A stretch of DNA of 43,572 bases from Clostridium sp. AM49-4BH (GTDB lineage: Bacteria > Bacillota > Clostridia > Lachnospirales > Lachnospiraceae), in NCBI RefSeq assembly GCF_003478335.1, contig NZ_QUFB01000025.1:1-43572 (forward strand). Reading direction: 5' to 3'. The position numbers were made by a program, and so were the translations under genes. This document shows, in pieces, positions 25,072-32,939 of the stretch. The notes under the pieces were generated by a model that was given only the letters and a program-made list of their open reading frames with translations, made no database searches and was not told the origin of the DNA. Each line of letters begins with the position of its first letter. Position 1 is the stretch's first letter.

Positions 25072-25509
25072 GTGAAAAGATTAAAAAATTGGATAAGAGA
25101 GTTTTGGGATGATCATTTTGCAAAGGTTCAGTGTATTCCTAATATAATGGTTATTCCATTTAATCTTGATGGAAGACTGATACTTAGAGTGACGAAAGAT
25201 TATTTCTCTGGCGAGATGGATAGCAAAACTTACTTAATCGAACACCTTCTAGATGAAGATTTTAACATTACAGAAGAAACGCTACAAATGGAAAAGGAGC
25301 ATTTTATTGTACCGTTTCGATCTGCTGAGAATGGGAAATTGGAACAGTGGTTAGATGAAAAAACATTAGGGGAATATAAAAAGATTGTTGTTGAGACAGA
25401 TGAAGAAAATCCAACAACTATTGCGACCATTACGCCAAATGCAAGGAATGCGATAACAGGTTATAGGGTTCGCATGATTCCGGTATATGAGAAAGCAGGT
25501 GAAAAATGA
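25072..25509 (+). CDS. Tandem paralogue 1 of a small early-region family, unknown function
   Basis: A 145-residue protein, the longest of three related tandem genes. The shared core (about 25-75) is GRLILRVTK, a Gly-containing turn, Y-L-I-E-H-L-L-D-E, then NITEETLQMEK. The first 20 residues are basic/aromatic (KRLKNWIREFWDDHFAK), like an amphipathic helix. A C-terminal extension of about 60 residues, absent from the other two, is acidic and then beta-rich. Its TGA overlaps the ATG of paralogue 2 by four bases (ATGA). No known family was recognised. Confidence 0.75.
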   Translation: MKRLKNWIREFWDDHFAKVQCIPNIMVIPFNLDGRLILRVTKDYFSGEMDSKTYLIEHLLDEDFNITEETLQMEKEHFIVPFRSAENGKLEQWLDEKTLGEYKKIVVETDEENPTTIATITPNARNAITGYRVRMIPVYEKAGEK

Positions 25510-25772
25510 TTAAATTAGCAAATAGAGTAAAAATCTTTTTTCATAAGCACTTTGTGAAACATGAAGTCCATTGGGTTCCAAGCACCACGATCATATGCTT
25601 GAATTCAGACGGGAGAAAGATATTGCAGATAACAAAGACATTTGCAGATGGAGAAGTAGTTCAGAGAAATTATCAAATAAAATGTTTGTTAGATGAAGGA
25701 CTGCAAATAACGGCAGAAACGCTTGAGATGGAGAAAATGTTATTTGGTGAACCTACAAAGACAGAACAGTAA
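25506..25772 (+). CDS. Tandem paralogue 2 of a small early-region family, unknown function
   Basis: An 88-residue protein that aligns over its full length with the first 80 residues of the upstream gene: an N-terminal basic/aromatic helix (KLANRVKIFFHKHFVK), GRKILQITK, FADGE, YQIKCLLDEG and ITAETLEMEK. Translation is coupled to paralogue 1 by the ATGA overlap. It is the minimal form of the family. Confidence 0.75.
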   Translation: MIKLANRVKIFFHKHFVKHEVHWVPSTTIICLNSDGRKILQITKTFADGEVVQRNYQIKCLLDEGLQITAETLEMEKMLFGEPTKTEQ

Positions 25773-25781
25773 TGAAAGGAT

Positions 25782-26033
25782 ATGGACATGCTTGATTTGT
25801 TTCGTAAAATACGATTTAAATTATCGAAGCGAATTTTCTCATTAAATACATCACTATTGGTGACATATGAATTCAAGGGAGAGAAAATTTTGCATATTTC
25901 ACAATTTGGAAAAGATGGAATTCGTTGCGAAAAGAAATACCAAATCGAGCATCTGTTGGATGATAACTTGCGGGTTACGAAACATACGCTCGAAATGGAA
26001 AAACAAATTTTTCAGAAACCTATTGTTCGTTAA
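25782..26033 (+). CDS. Tandem paralogue 3 of a small early-region family, unknown function
   Basis: An 83-residue protein, the most diverged of the three, with the same order of motifs: N-terminal basic helix (LFRKIRFKLSKRIF), GEKILHISQ, a Gly turn, YQIEHLLDDN and VTKHTLEMEK. It follows paralogue 2 by 9 bp. Its last codons overlap an opposite-strand zinc-ribbon frame (26020-26139). Confidence 0.75.
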   Translation: MDMLDLFRKIRFKLSKRIFSLNTSLLVTYEFKGEKILHISQFGKDGIRCEKKYQIEHLLDDNLRVTKHTLEMEKQIFQKPIVR

Positions 26034-26139
26034 TAAGCGACCAATAAGATTCGCCACAATTAGGACATTTTGGCAAAGTTTGATTATCAGATTCAATAAT
26101 CTCAATGTGTGGTTTTGTAGAGTTACACATTGTGCACAT
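26020..26139 (-). pseudogene. Opposite-strand zinc-ribbon protein fragment
   Basis: Read leftward, the 39-residue frame MCTMCNSTKPHIEIIESDNQ then TLPKCPNCGESYWSLI has two CxxC pairs 20 residues apart, a convincing zinc ribbon. The coding pattern continues upstream (YFGTYDKVKKGTY) without a start codon or ribosome binding site, so the 5' end was probably lost. Together with the antirepressor scrap to its right it marks a recombination junction. It may instead be a genuine 39-residue gene, but no binding site supports that. Confidence 0.5.
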
Positions 26140-26196
26140 ATATGTACCTTTCTTTACTTTGTCATATGTACCAAAATAAGCACTGTCAACAACCTG

Positions 26197-26304
26197 GATG
26201 GATCTGTTCGCATCAACCGGACTACAAAAGTGACCGGTAAGGGGCAGCAGTATTTTATCAATAAATTTTTAATCAAACAGGAAAGGAGGGCGGTTATATG
26301 TTAA
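26197..26304 (+). pseudogene. C-terminal scrap of a phage antirepressor (KilAC domain)
   Basis: The reading GSVRINRTTKVTGKGQQYFI then NKFLIKQ is the typical end of KilAC-domain antirepressors, and stops at TAA 26302. The N-terminal domain and most of KilAC are absent, and the sequence to its left belongs to an opposite-strand frame. This is a deletion or recombination scar in the early region. Confidence 0.65.
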
Positions 26305-26408
26305 TGGATGAAATGACATTAGAAGAGGCGTTGGAGTTACATGCTATTGGATTTGAGATTACTCTGAGAGCAGGACAAGTTGCAGAAATCAAGGAAAGAG
26401 AGGATTAG
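26298..26408 (+). CDS. Small phage protein, unknown function
   Basis: A 36-residue acidic helical peptide (MLMDEMTLEEALELHAIGFE, then ITLRAGQVAEIKERED) behind a strong AAAGGAGGG site. Spacing to the next gene is 2 bp. The ribosome binding site and tight packing support expression; no family is recognised. Confidence 0.6.
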   Translation: MLMDEMTLEEALELHAIGFEITLRAGQVAEIKERED

Positions 26409-26410
26409 CC

Positions 26411-26617
26411 ATGTTAAATGTGACAAGCGATAAGGGGATTTTTGATATTACCAAAAAGGAAATCACAATTCCATTGTCGGAGTACACGGATTTAATCGCA
26501 AAAGAGGCGATGTTGTCTCAAATAAGGCATGCAGTCTCTAAGGAATCTGGAGACTACGGAACTATCGGCATTGTCAAAGCAATTTTGCAGATTGATGATC
26601 CAGAAGACAAAAAATAG
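26411..26617 (+). CDS. Small phage protein, unknown function
   Basis: A 68-residue soluble protein (MLNVTSDKGIFDITKKEITI ... LSQIRHAVSKESGDYGTIGI). It begins 2 bp after the previous stop and so is probably translated by coupling, with GGAAAGAGAGG upstream. No family is recognised; the position just before the recombination genes is conserved in form in Clostridia phages. Confidence 0.65.
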   Translation: MLNVTSDKGIFDITKKEITIPLSEYTDLIAKEAMLSQIRHAVSKESGDYGTIGIVKAILQIDDPEDKK

Positions 26618-26715
26618 GCCCATAGGTATTGCAGTACCGATGAGCCAAAAACAAAGGACTATAAAAGTCCATCACATACAAGTGCATTGTAGCACGGAAA
26701 AGGAGAGATTGCAAA
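26618..26715. other. Short spacer with hairpins before the ATPase gene
   Basis: GGACTATAAAAGTCC is a short perfect hairpin at about 26655-26669, and an AGGAGAG ribosome binding site at 26701-26707 serves the next gene. An overlapping frame (26529-26780) was not accepted as coding. Confidence 0.35.
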
Positions 26716-28707
26716 GTGAAGATTTTATTGAAGAAGTTACATATGGAGAACTTCAAGAAAACGAAGGATCAGACGATTGACTTCGGCCATATAACTAAGA
26801 TCAGCGGGCAGAATGCAGTTGGAAAAAGTACGGTGGCGGATGCGTTTATGTGGTGTTTGTTCAATAAGAACAGCTTAGGAGAAGCTAAGTTTCAGGTGCG
26901 CCCATTGGATGCCTTTGGTAACCCGATTGATCATGTGGATATTAAAGTTGTCGTAACGCTAGATGTTGATGGTAGAGAGTTCGAATTATCCAAGACACAG
27001 AAACAGAATTGGGTGAAAAAAAGGGGGACTTTAGAAGCAACATTGCAGGGCAATGACAATCTTTATGAAATTGATGGCGTTCCAAAGAAAGAAAAGGATT
27101 TCAAAACATTTGTGTCAGACATTATCAATGAAGATCTTTTTCAACTGCTGACGAATCCACAGGCTTTTGTAAGCAAGAAATGGAAAGAGCAGCGTGAAGA
27201 ACTAATGAAGATGATACCGGGTGTAGATAACGATACAGTGATCGCATCCAACCCAGATGTGTTGTCGGAGTTAAATCTGGCGTTGTCGCTACACACTCCG
27301 GAAGATCTGCAGGCTAAAGCTAAAAAGGCATTATCAGAGTACAAGAAAAAGCAGACTGAGATTCCGGCAAGAGTTGATGAGGTCAGAAAGTCCATGACAG
27401 ATATTGATGTGGCAGAATTGGAGTTGCAGCGTAACGGCCTGAAAGAGCAGATTGCTACAGTAGAGAAATCTGAGGCAGATATGACAGCACAATACGAGGC
27501 ACACCAGAAAGTGACTGATGATCTGATGGATCTCAAATTTGCTCTTTCGGATGTGGAGCGCAAGGCAAATGAGAGGAATGTGACAAAAAAGAATTCATTC
27601 ATCGATGAATTAGCGCAATATGAAAATGATATCACTTCTTGCAAACGCAGAATGGAAATATGTGATCAGAACATCAGAGATGCCAATGGAACGATTTCGG
27701 CTTATGAGAAAAAGCGTGCGGAAATGCACGAAAAGTGGATTGCGGAAAAGGAAAAGGTTTACTCTGACACATTGGCATTTGACGAAAAAGAAACGGTTTG
27801 TCCATTGTGTGGGCAAAGCTACCCGGCAGATAAAATTGCACAGATTAAGGCAGAATTTGAAGAGAAAAAGGTTGCATTGAAAGCAAATTGGGAAAAGGAA
27901 CACACCGATGCATTGGAACGCATTGTAGCAGACGGAAATCGTTATAAAGATTTAATTTCCCGAACGCAGGAAAAAATTGTGGATCTGCGCACCAATCAGG
28001 AAAAGATCAAAGTCAATTTGCAAAGTGCAGAAACAGAACGAGACCGAGTGATAAAACTGCTCAAATCTTTACCAGACAAGGTTGATTGCTCAGAAAACGC
28101 AGAGTATCAGAAACTGCAGGAACAGATAACACTAAAGGAAGAGTATTTATCTAAGATGAACAGCGGTGCCGAGATTAGACAGCAGTTGAAAATCAAAAAG
28201 AATGGTTTGATGGATGAACTAGCTATCGTGGAAAAGCAGATCGCATCAGCAGATAATTCTGCCAAAGAGGAACGCATCGAAGAGTTAGAGGCAGAAATGC
28301 GTGAGATTGCTCAAAGTGTGGCAGATGAAGAAAAAATGCTCTATCTGCTGGAGAAGTTCATGAAAGCCAAAATGATGATCCTGTCAAAAATGGTTAATGA
28401 GAAATTTGGCATTGTGAATTGGAAGTTGTTTGACAAGCAGGTCAATGGTGCTGTGGTAGAGTGTTGCGAGTGTATGGTCAATGGTGTCCCGTATTCTGCC
28501 CTTAATACCGGGCATCGTATTGTAGCCGAATTGGATATTATCCATGCATTGTCTGTTATGCATGATGTGACCGCACCAATTTTTGTGGATAATGCCGAGG
28601 CCGTGAATGATTATAACATTCCAGAGATGGAGGGGCAGCTTGTATTGCTGCAGGTGACTGATGACAAAGAATTAAAAGTGGAAAGAGAGGACATGCGGAA
28701 TGATTAA
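26716..28707 (+). CDS. SMC/Rad50-like phage ATPase
   Basis: A 663-residue ATPase of the RecF/SbcC/SMC group. Walker A is GQNAVGKSTVADAF (about 32-45); long coiled coils (about 190-330 and 390-540) flank a Rad50-type zinc hook CPLCGQ (about 360-365); the C-terminal lobe contains the NTGHRIVAELDII signature-like region and IFVDNAEAVND as Walker B. The GTG start is supported by AGGAGAG 8 bp upstream. It probably acts with the RecT annealing protein and a nuclease in phage recombination. The gene overlaps the next by 8 bp. Confidence 0.88.
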   Translation: MKILLKKLHMENFKKTKDQTIDFGHITKISGQNAVGKSTVADAFMWCLFNKNSLGEAKFQVRPLDAFGNPIDHVDIKVVVTLDVDGREFELSKTQKQNWVKKRGTLEATLQGNDNLYEIDGVPKKEKDFKTFVSDIINEDLFQLLTNPQAFVSKKWKEQREELMKMIPGVDNDTVIASNPDVLSELNLALSLHTPEDLQAKAKKALSEYKKKQTEIPARVDEVRKSMTDIDVAELELQRNGLKEQIATVEKSEADMTAQYEAHQKVTDDLMDLKFALSDVERKANERNVTKKNSFIDELAQYENDITSCKRRMEICDQNIRDANGTISAYEKKRAEMHEKWIAEKEKVYSDTLAFDEKETVCPLCGQSYPADKIAQIKAEFEEKKVALKANWEKEHTDALERIVADGNRYKDLISRTQEKIVDLRTNQEKIKVNLQSAETERDRVIKLLKSLPDKVDCSENAEYQKLQEQITLKEEYLSKMNSGAEIRQQLKIKKNGLMDELAIVEKQIASADNSAKEERIEELEAEMREIAQSVADEEKMLYLLEKFMKAKMMILSKMVNEKFGIVNWKLFDKQVNGAVVECCECMVNGVPYSALNTGHRIVAELDIIHALSVMHDVTAPIFVDNAEAVNDYNIPEMEGQLVLLQVTDDKELKVEREDMRND

Positions 28708-29068
28708 AGTAACTATTGAAGCGGATGGAGAGGAAAAGAAGATTTTAACAGGAGAAATGCTTAATATGGCAGTATTGGGAGAAGATGGTTGTAAAATTGC
28801 GATGGTAAGTCAGCCTGCAAAACGAGGAATTAGTTCTAATAATTTTATTCAATCATTGCAGAAGTTAGTGCAATGCTCTATTAAGTCTTTTGCACAGGGG
28901 GACAAAACAATGGAGTCCATACTTAAAGTGTGCTTTGCAGAAGCGATGATAGAACGTCCTGATGGTATGAAAGACACTAAGGAAGAGGAGCAGGGCAGTA
29001 AAAAGGATGTAGAACATCGTGGACTTGATGTTCTGTTCGAAATTTTGAGAAAGGTGGTTGAAGACTGA
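28700..29068 (+). CDS. Phage protein, unknown function
   Basis: A 122-residue protein between the SMC-like ATPase and RecT, overlapping both neighbours (by 8 bp and by 1 bp). It starts with a beta-rich stretch (MIKVTIEADGEEKKILTGEM) and ends in an acidic/lysine-rich helix. No family is recognised; translational coupling suggests it belongs to the recombination complex. Confidence 0.7.
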   Translation: MIKVTIEADGEEKKILTGEMLNMAVLGEDGCKIAMVSQPAKRGISSNNFIQSLQKLVQCSIKSFAQGDKTMESILKVCFAEAMIERPDGMKDTKEEEQGSKKDVEHRGLDVLFEILRKVVED

Positions 29069-29814
29069 TGGCGGCAGAGATTGTGGAAAAGAAAGAAACA
29101 AAGGTAGCAGTAAAGCATGACACAGAACTTAGCAAAGGGATTTGGGGAAGTTCCGATAACTGGTTGATGGCTGGGCAGATGGCGAAAGCTCTTTCCTGCA
29201 GTACGATCGTACCAAAGGATTATCAGGGAAACGAAGCAAATGCATTGGTTGCCATCGACATTGCCAATAGATTACAGACCAGTCCATTGATGGTTATGCA
29301 GAACTTGTATGTGATCCAGGGCAGACCGAGCTGGTCGGCGCAGTTCCTGATTGCATCTGTAAATGGAAGTGGCAAGTATGACATGGAATTGCAATATGAC
29401 GAAAAGAATGACAAAAACGGAAAGCCGTATTCCTGTCAGTGTTGGACGATGAAAGATGGAAGGAAAGTAACTGGTCCGGTCATTGATATGGAAATGGCAA
29501 AGGCAGAAGGATGGACTACAAAGAGCATGAGTAAATGGAAGACTATGCCGCAGATCATGCTTCGATACAGAGCTGCTTCATTCTTTGCCCGTATGAATTG
29601 TCCAGAACTTACACTTGGTTTCTACACACAGGAAGAGGTCATTGACGGAGATTTTAAGGAATATCCGGTGGAAGAGATGCGGCAGAGTGTGGAAGATGAG
29701 ATAAAGGCAAATGCCAATACAGAGGATTTTGAGGAGGTTGTTCCGAAGCAGGAAGAAGACACTGCTGTAACTGAGACTATAGAGGAAGAAGTTCCGGATT
29801 TTATGAAGGGTTAG
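29068..29814 (+). CDS. recT: RecT-family single-strand annealing protein
   Basis: A 248-residue recombinase that pairs complementary single strands. The RecT core is recognisable: AIDIANRLQTSPLMVMQNLY, VIQGRPSWSAQFLIASVN and the WKTMPQIMLRYRAASFFARM segment. The last 50 residues are acidic, as often seen. It is part of a run of tightly packed genes (SMC-like ATPase, this gene, MBL-fold protein, SSB) that make up the homologous recombination module. Confidence 0.92.
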   Translation: MAAEIVEKKETKVAVKHDTELSKGIWGSSDNWLMAGQMAKALSCSTIVPKDYQGNEANALVAIDIANRLQTSPLMVMQNLYVIQGRPSWSAQFLIASVNGSGKYDMELQYDEKNDKNGKPYSCQCWTMKDGRKVTGPVIDMEMAKAEGWTTKSMSKWKTMPQIMLRYRAASFFARMNCPELTLGFYTQEEVIDGDFKEYPVEEMRQSVEDEIKANANTEDFEEVVPKQEEDTAVTETIEEEVPDFMKG

Positions 29815-29823
29815 GTTGCTCAT

Positions 29824-30541
29824 ATGAAACTGAAGTGTTTGGGTAGCGGTAGCAGCGGAAACTGTTATCTGCTTATTGCTAGCAATGGAGAAACGCTGAT
29901 CATAGATCCGGGGATCCCGATCAAAGAAATTAAGAAAGCCTTAAACTGGAATATTTCGTGTGTGGTGGGTGCTGTGTGCACTCATCATCATACGGATCAC
30001 GCGAAATCTGTTAAGGATCTGGAGCAGATGGGGATCCCGGTGCTTAAGCCATATGAGAGCTCAAAAAAAGATAAGCGTTGATGGTGCAGGATGGACGATA
30101 CAATATTTTGAATTGACAGATAAGAATAGAAGATTTATGCACACAAATGCCGATGGAACAGAATGTACTTGTTATGGATTTTTGATTTCTCATCCGGAGA
30201 TGGGACGATTGCTATATATCACAGATACGGAGTTGGTCAAGTGGCGCTTTTATGATGTTCATCAGATATTGGTGGAAGCAAATTATTCCAAAAAGATCAT
30301 ACAAGAAGATGATCCGAACTATGAGCATGTATGCCGGGGACACATGGAGCTAGAAACAACATTGGAGTTTCTAAAGGTAAACAAAAGCATGGATCTTCGG
30401 AATGTAGTACTGTTGCATCTGAGCGATGATAATTCCGATGCAGAGATGTTTGCCGCCAGAGCAAAGGAAGTTGTAGGAATGGCAGATGTTTATGTTGCTG
30501 ATGAGGGAATGGAAGTCGAGTTGAATAAGGATCCGTTTTAG
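29824..30541 (+). pseudogene. MBL-fold hydrolase of the recombination module, frameshifted
   Basis: A metallo-beta-lactamase-fold protein of about 238 residues when repaired. The first frame gives MKLKCLGSGSSGNCYLLIAS and the metal motif THHHTDHAKS (about 55-64), then stops at 30079; the second frame continues with ISVDGAGWTIQYF and later motifs (ITDTE, ANYSK, RGHME, LLHLSDDNSD). The break is in the A7 run at 30063-30069, where six A would restore SSKKISVDG. Family members in phages are thought to be nucleases working with RecT. The A7 run could also allow transcriptional slippage, so loss of function is not certain. Confidence 0.85.
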
Positions 30542-30554
30542 GAAAGGAGCATAA

Positions 30555-31007
30555 ATGAACAAAGTAATTTTAATGGGCAGACTGACCCGCGATCCGGAGA
30601 TCAGATATGCCAATAATGCAAACAGTACCTGCATTGCTAACTATACCTTGGCTGTTGACCGCAGGTTCAAGCGTCAGGGTGACGAGCAGACAGCAGATTT
30701 TATTCAATGCGTTGCAATGGGTAAAGGTGGAGAGTTTGCGGAGAAGTATCTGCATCAGGGAACCAAGATTGTAGTGGAAGGTCGTATTCAGACCGGAAGC
30801 TATACGAATAAGGATGGCCAGAAGATTTTCACTACAGAGGTGTGGGTGGAATCGCAGGAGTTTGCGGAGAGTAAGGCAGCGTCTGCGCAGAATGGTAATC
30901 AAAATGCGTCTGCGCCAACAAGACCAAATGTGGCACAGAATGATAGCGATGGATTTATGAACATTCCAGATGCCATTGAAGAGGAGTTGCCATTTGCAAC
31001 CAATTAA
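30555..31007 (+). CDS. ssb: Single-stranded DNA-binding protein
   Basis: A 150-residue SSB with a complete OB fold (MNKVILMGRLTRDPEIRYAN ... VVEGRIQTGSYTNKDGQKIF), a glutamine/asparagine-rich linker (about 108-130), and an acidic C-terminus ELPFATN, slightly different from the usual DDELPF end. It coats single strands in replication and recombination. A ribosome binding site (GGAAAGGAG) precedes it. A short TTG-started frame overlaps its end. Confidence 0.93.
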   Translation: MNKVILMGRLTRDPEIRYANNANSTCIANYTLAVDRRFKRQGDEQTADFIQCVAMGKGGEFAEKYLHQGTKIVVEGRIQTGSYTNKDGQKIFTTEVWVESQEFAESKAASAQNGNQNASAPTRPNVAQNDSDGFMNIPDAIEEELPFATN

Positions 31008-31122
31008 TGACCGAAATGTCATAAAACTAGGAATCGAATCAGAGCGCTTTGAGATAGTAACAGTTGACACAGCATATGACAAGAAAGGAAAGAGAATATG
31101 GAAATCAGTTTACAAGAGTTAG
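30994..31122 (+). CDS. Short overlapping phage frame with TTG start
   Basis: A 42-residue frame (LQPINDRNVIKLGIESERFE then IVTVDTAYDKKGKRIW) overlaps both the end of ssb and the start of the next gene. GAGGAG lies 7 bp before TTG 30994. The composition is protein-like and it fills an otherwise empty 90-bp gap in a tightly packed operon, so I think it is real. No family is recognised. Confidence 0.5.
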   Translation: MQPINDRNVIKLGIESERFEIVTVDTAYDKKGKRIWKSVYKS

Positions 31123-31514
31123 CTGGCGGTGCTTTACAGGAGAAAGTAAATCAGGCGTTTGAAAAGGTTATGCAAAATATGCAGGATCCAAACACGCCGT
31201 GGAAAAACAAAAGAAAAATCACCGTTGGGATAACATTTGCACAGAATGAGGATCGCACTGACTGCACCTGTGATATTTCGGTGGATACAAAACTTGCAGC
31301 GGTTAAGCCGGTGAGCACCAAATTTTGTACGCAGAAAGATTTGGCAACTGGTGAGATTTATGCCCAGGAATATGGACCGGGAATCAGAGGACAGATGTCT
31401 TTCGAAGATGTGGATCAAAACATGGTAGAGATTAATGGAAACATGGTTGATACAGAAACGGGAGAAATCAAAGAAGATGGTGTAATTGATCTTAGAGGAG
31501 CAAAGCAGGCATAA
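31098..31514 (+). CDS. Phage protein of the so-called replication terminator type
   Basis: A 138-residue protein starting MEISLQELAGGALQEKVNQA, with PNTPWKNKRKITVGITFAQN and a following beta-rich domain. The pattern matches a family often labelled 'replication terminator protein' in Firmicutes phages; that label lacks a demonstrated function as far as I know. It lies between ssb and a larger unknown gene in the early operon. Confidence 0.7.
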   Translation: MEISLQELAGGALQEKVNQAFEKVMQNMQDPNTPWKNKRKITVGITFAQNEDRTDCTCDISVDTKLAAVKPVSTKFCTQKDLATGEIYAQEYGPGIRGQMSFEDVDQNMVEINGNMVDTETGEIKEDGVIDLRGAKQA

Positions 31515-31533
31515 AGAAAGAAGGTAGGTAAAA

Positions 31534-32250
31534 ATGATTAAAGAAGCATTACAGTATGTCGTTGGTTTAAGCGAAACCAACATAACAGATATTGATGGGA
31601 AAAAGTATGCGGACAAGCCGTTGATTCGCATGGACTACGCCCCAAAGGCTAAGGCGATTAAGATGACCACTCTTAGAAGTTTAGTCGATTATATCAAGTC
31701 AAAAGCTGATACTATGAGTGATCAGATGATAGTCCATGTAGTGAGTCCTACGCAGGTTAATTTGTTTTCAAATTTGGATTCTGATCGGATTCGCGAGTGT
31801 ATGGTAGAGGTTCATGCGGAACTTCCAGAGTTTCCGTTTAACAAATTTGTTGACCATGAAGATTTTATCATTGGTGTGCAGGCAAAGTTTATTCCGAATA
31901 ATGATTCTGATTTGCTTTTGAAGTTTGCTGGAACAGTAGAGGGTGGAACGATTGCTGACTATGGAGATGACGGAGTATCGCAGAAGGCTACAGTTAAGAC
32001 AGGACTTGCATCCAAGAGTGACGCAATAATTCCAAGTCCGGTTACTTTAAAGCCATATCGAACTTTTACAGAGGTAGAACAGCCTGAAAGCCAGTTCGTT
32101 TTTCGCATGAAGGAAGACAAATATGATGGAGTACAGTGTGCGTTATTCGAAGCAGATGGTGGAGCATGGAAATTGCATGCAATGGAATCCATCCAAGAAT
32201 ATCTTGAGGAGCAGTTAAAGGGTGTCGATGGTTTCACAATCATTTCGTAG
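31534..32250 (+). CDS. Phage early protein, unknown function
   Basis: A 238-residue soluble protein (MIKEALQYVVGLSETNITDI ... TTLRSLVDYIKSKAD) with beta-rich composition. It regularly follows the 138-residue gene type in related phages, to my recollection, but I cannot name its role. An AAAGAAAGAAGG site precedes it. A GGCAGGC/GCCTGCT hairpin lies in the spacer after its stop (about 32276-32291). Confidence 0.65.
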   Translation: MIKEALQYVVGLSETNITDIDGKKYADKPLIRMDYAPKAKAIKMTTLRSLVDYIKSKADTMSDQMIVHVVSPTQVNLFSNLDSDRIRECMVEVHAELPEFPFNKFVDHEDFIIGVQAKFIPNNDSDLLLKFAGTVEGGTIADYGDDGVSQKATVKTGLASKSDAIIPSPVTLKPYRTFTEVEQPESQFVFRMKEDKYDGVQCALFEADGGAWKLHAMESIQEYLEEQLKGVDGFTIIS

Positions 32251-32315
32251 GCTTACATTGTTCACAGAAAAAGGGGCAGGCTTCTGCCTGCTCCGGTATG
32301 ATGAAAGGAGAAGCA

Positions 32316-32939
32316 ATGATCATATTGGAAGATATGGGGCAGAAAGAGGAAAAACACACAGTTAAAAATCAATGGTTTTATGAGAACGGTATTGATGTGG
32401 TGCGTGTACCGCTGCCGGTGGGAGATTATGTTATAGCAAATGACAAGGCTATAAATGTGTTGGAGCGCAAAGAACAACGCAATATTAAGCCAAAAAAAAT
32501 GGACTTCTTGGGTACATATTCTACGGCTGTGGACACGAAAGAGAACATAGGTGAGATTGTTAATAACATATGCGGCAAGTCGCATGATCGATTTCGTGAT
32601 GAATGTATTTTGGCTCAAAATAACGATGTGCAGCTATATATATTAGTAGAAAACGAAGATGGAGTAGCTTGTATTGGAGATTTATACCGTTGGCAGAATC
32701 CGAGATTGTACAGATACAATAAAATTAAATATATGCATGGTCTTGGAAAATGGCAGCACATTAAATTGCCAAAGAGACCTCCGACAAAGGGAGAGACACT
32801 CGCAAAGGCGATGCTTACAATGGAACAAGAATATGGTGTGCATTTTCTTTTTTGCCATCCAAATGAGGCAGGAGCAAAGGTAGTTGAATTGTTGGAGGGT
32901 GGTTGTGATGATGACAGAAGAACAAAAGCTGTTGGTTGA
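32316..32939 (+). CDS. ERCC4-domain nuclease
   Basis: A 207-residue nuclease of the XPF/ERCC4 type. The active-site pattern is visible: the Asp in PVGDYVIA (about 39) and ERKE (about 53-56), with further conserved residues in DFLGTYSTAVDTKENIGEIV and ECILAQNNDVQLYILVEN. It probably cuts branched DNA during phage recombination or replication. ATG 32316 is chosen because AAAGGAG precedes it closely; the frame extends 18 bp upstream without better support. It overlaps the sigma-like gene by 32 bp. Confidence 0.82.
   Translation: MIILEDMGQKEEKHTVKNQWFYENGIDVVRVPLPVGDYVIANDKAINVLERKEQRNIKPKKMDFLGTYSTAVDTKENIGEIVNNICGKSHDRFRDECILAQNNDVQLYILVENEDGVACIGDLYRWQNPRLYRYNKIKYMHGLGKWQHIKLPKRPPTKGETLAKAMLTMEQEYGVHFLFCHPNEAGAKVVELLEGGCDDDRRTKAVG

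Noticed and set aside
26529..26780. Plus-strand frame of 83 residues overlapping the ATPase start
   Set aside because: It overlaps two better supported genes, reads through their ribosome binding sites, and has no protein-like pattern of its own.
27141..27644. Minus-strand open frame of 167 residues
   Set aside because: It is an antisense shadow of the coiled coil of the SMC-like ATPase.
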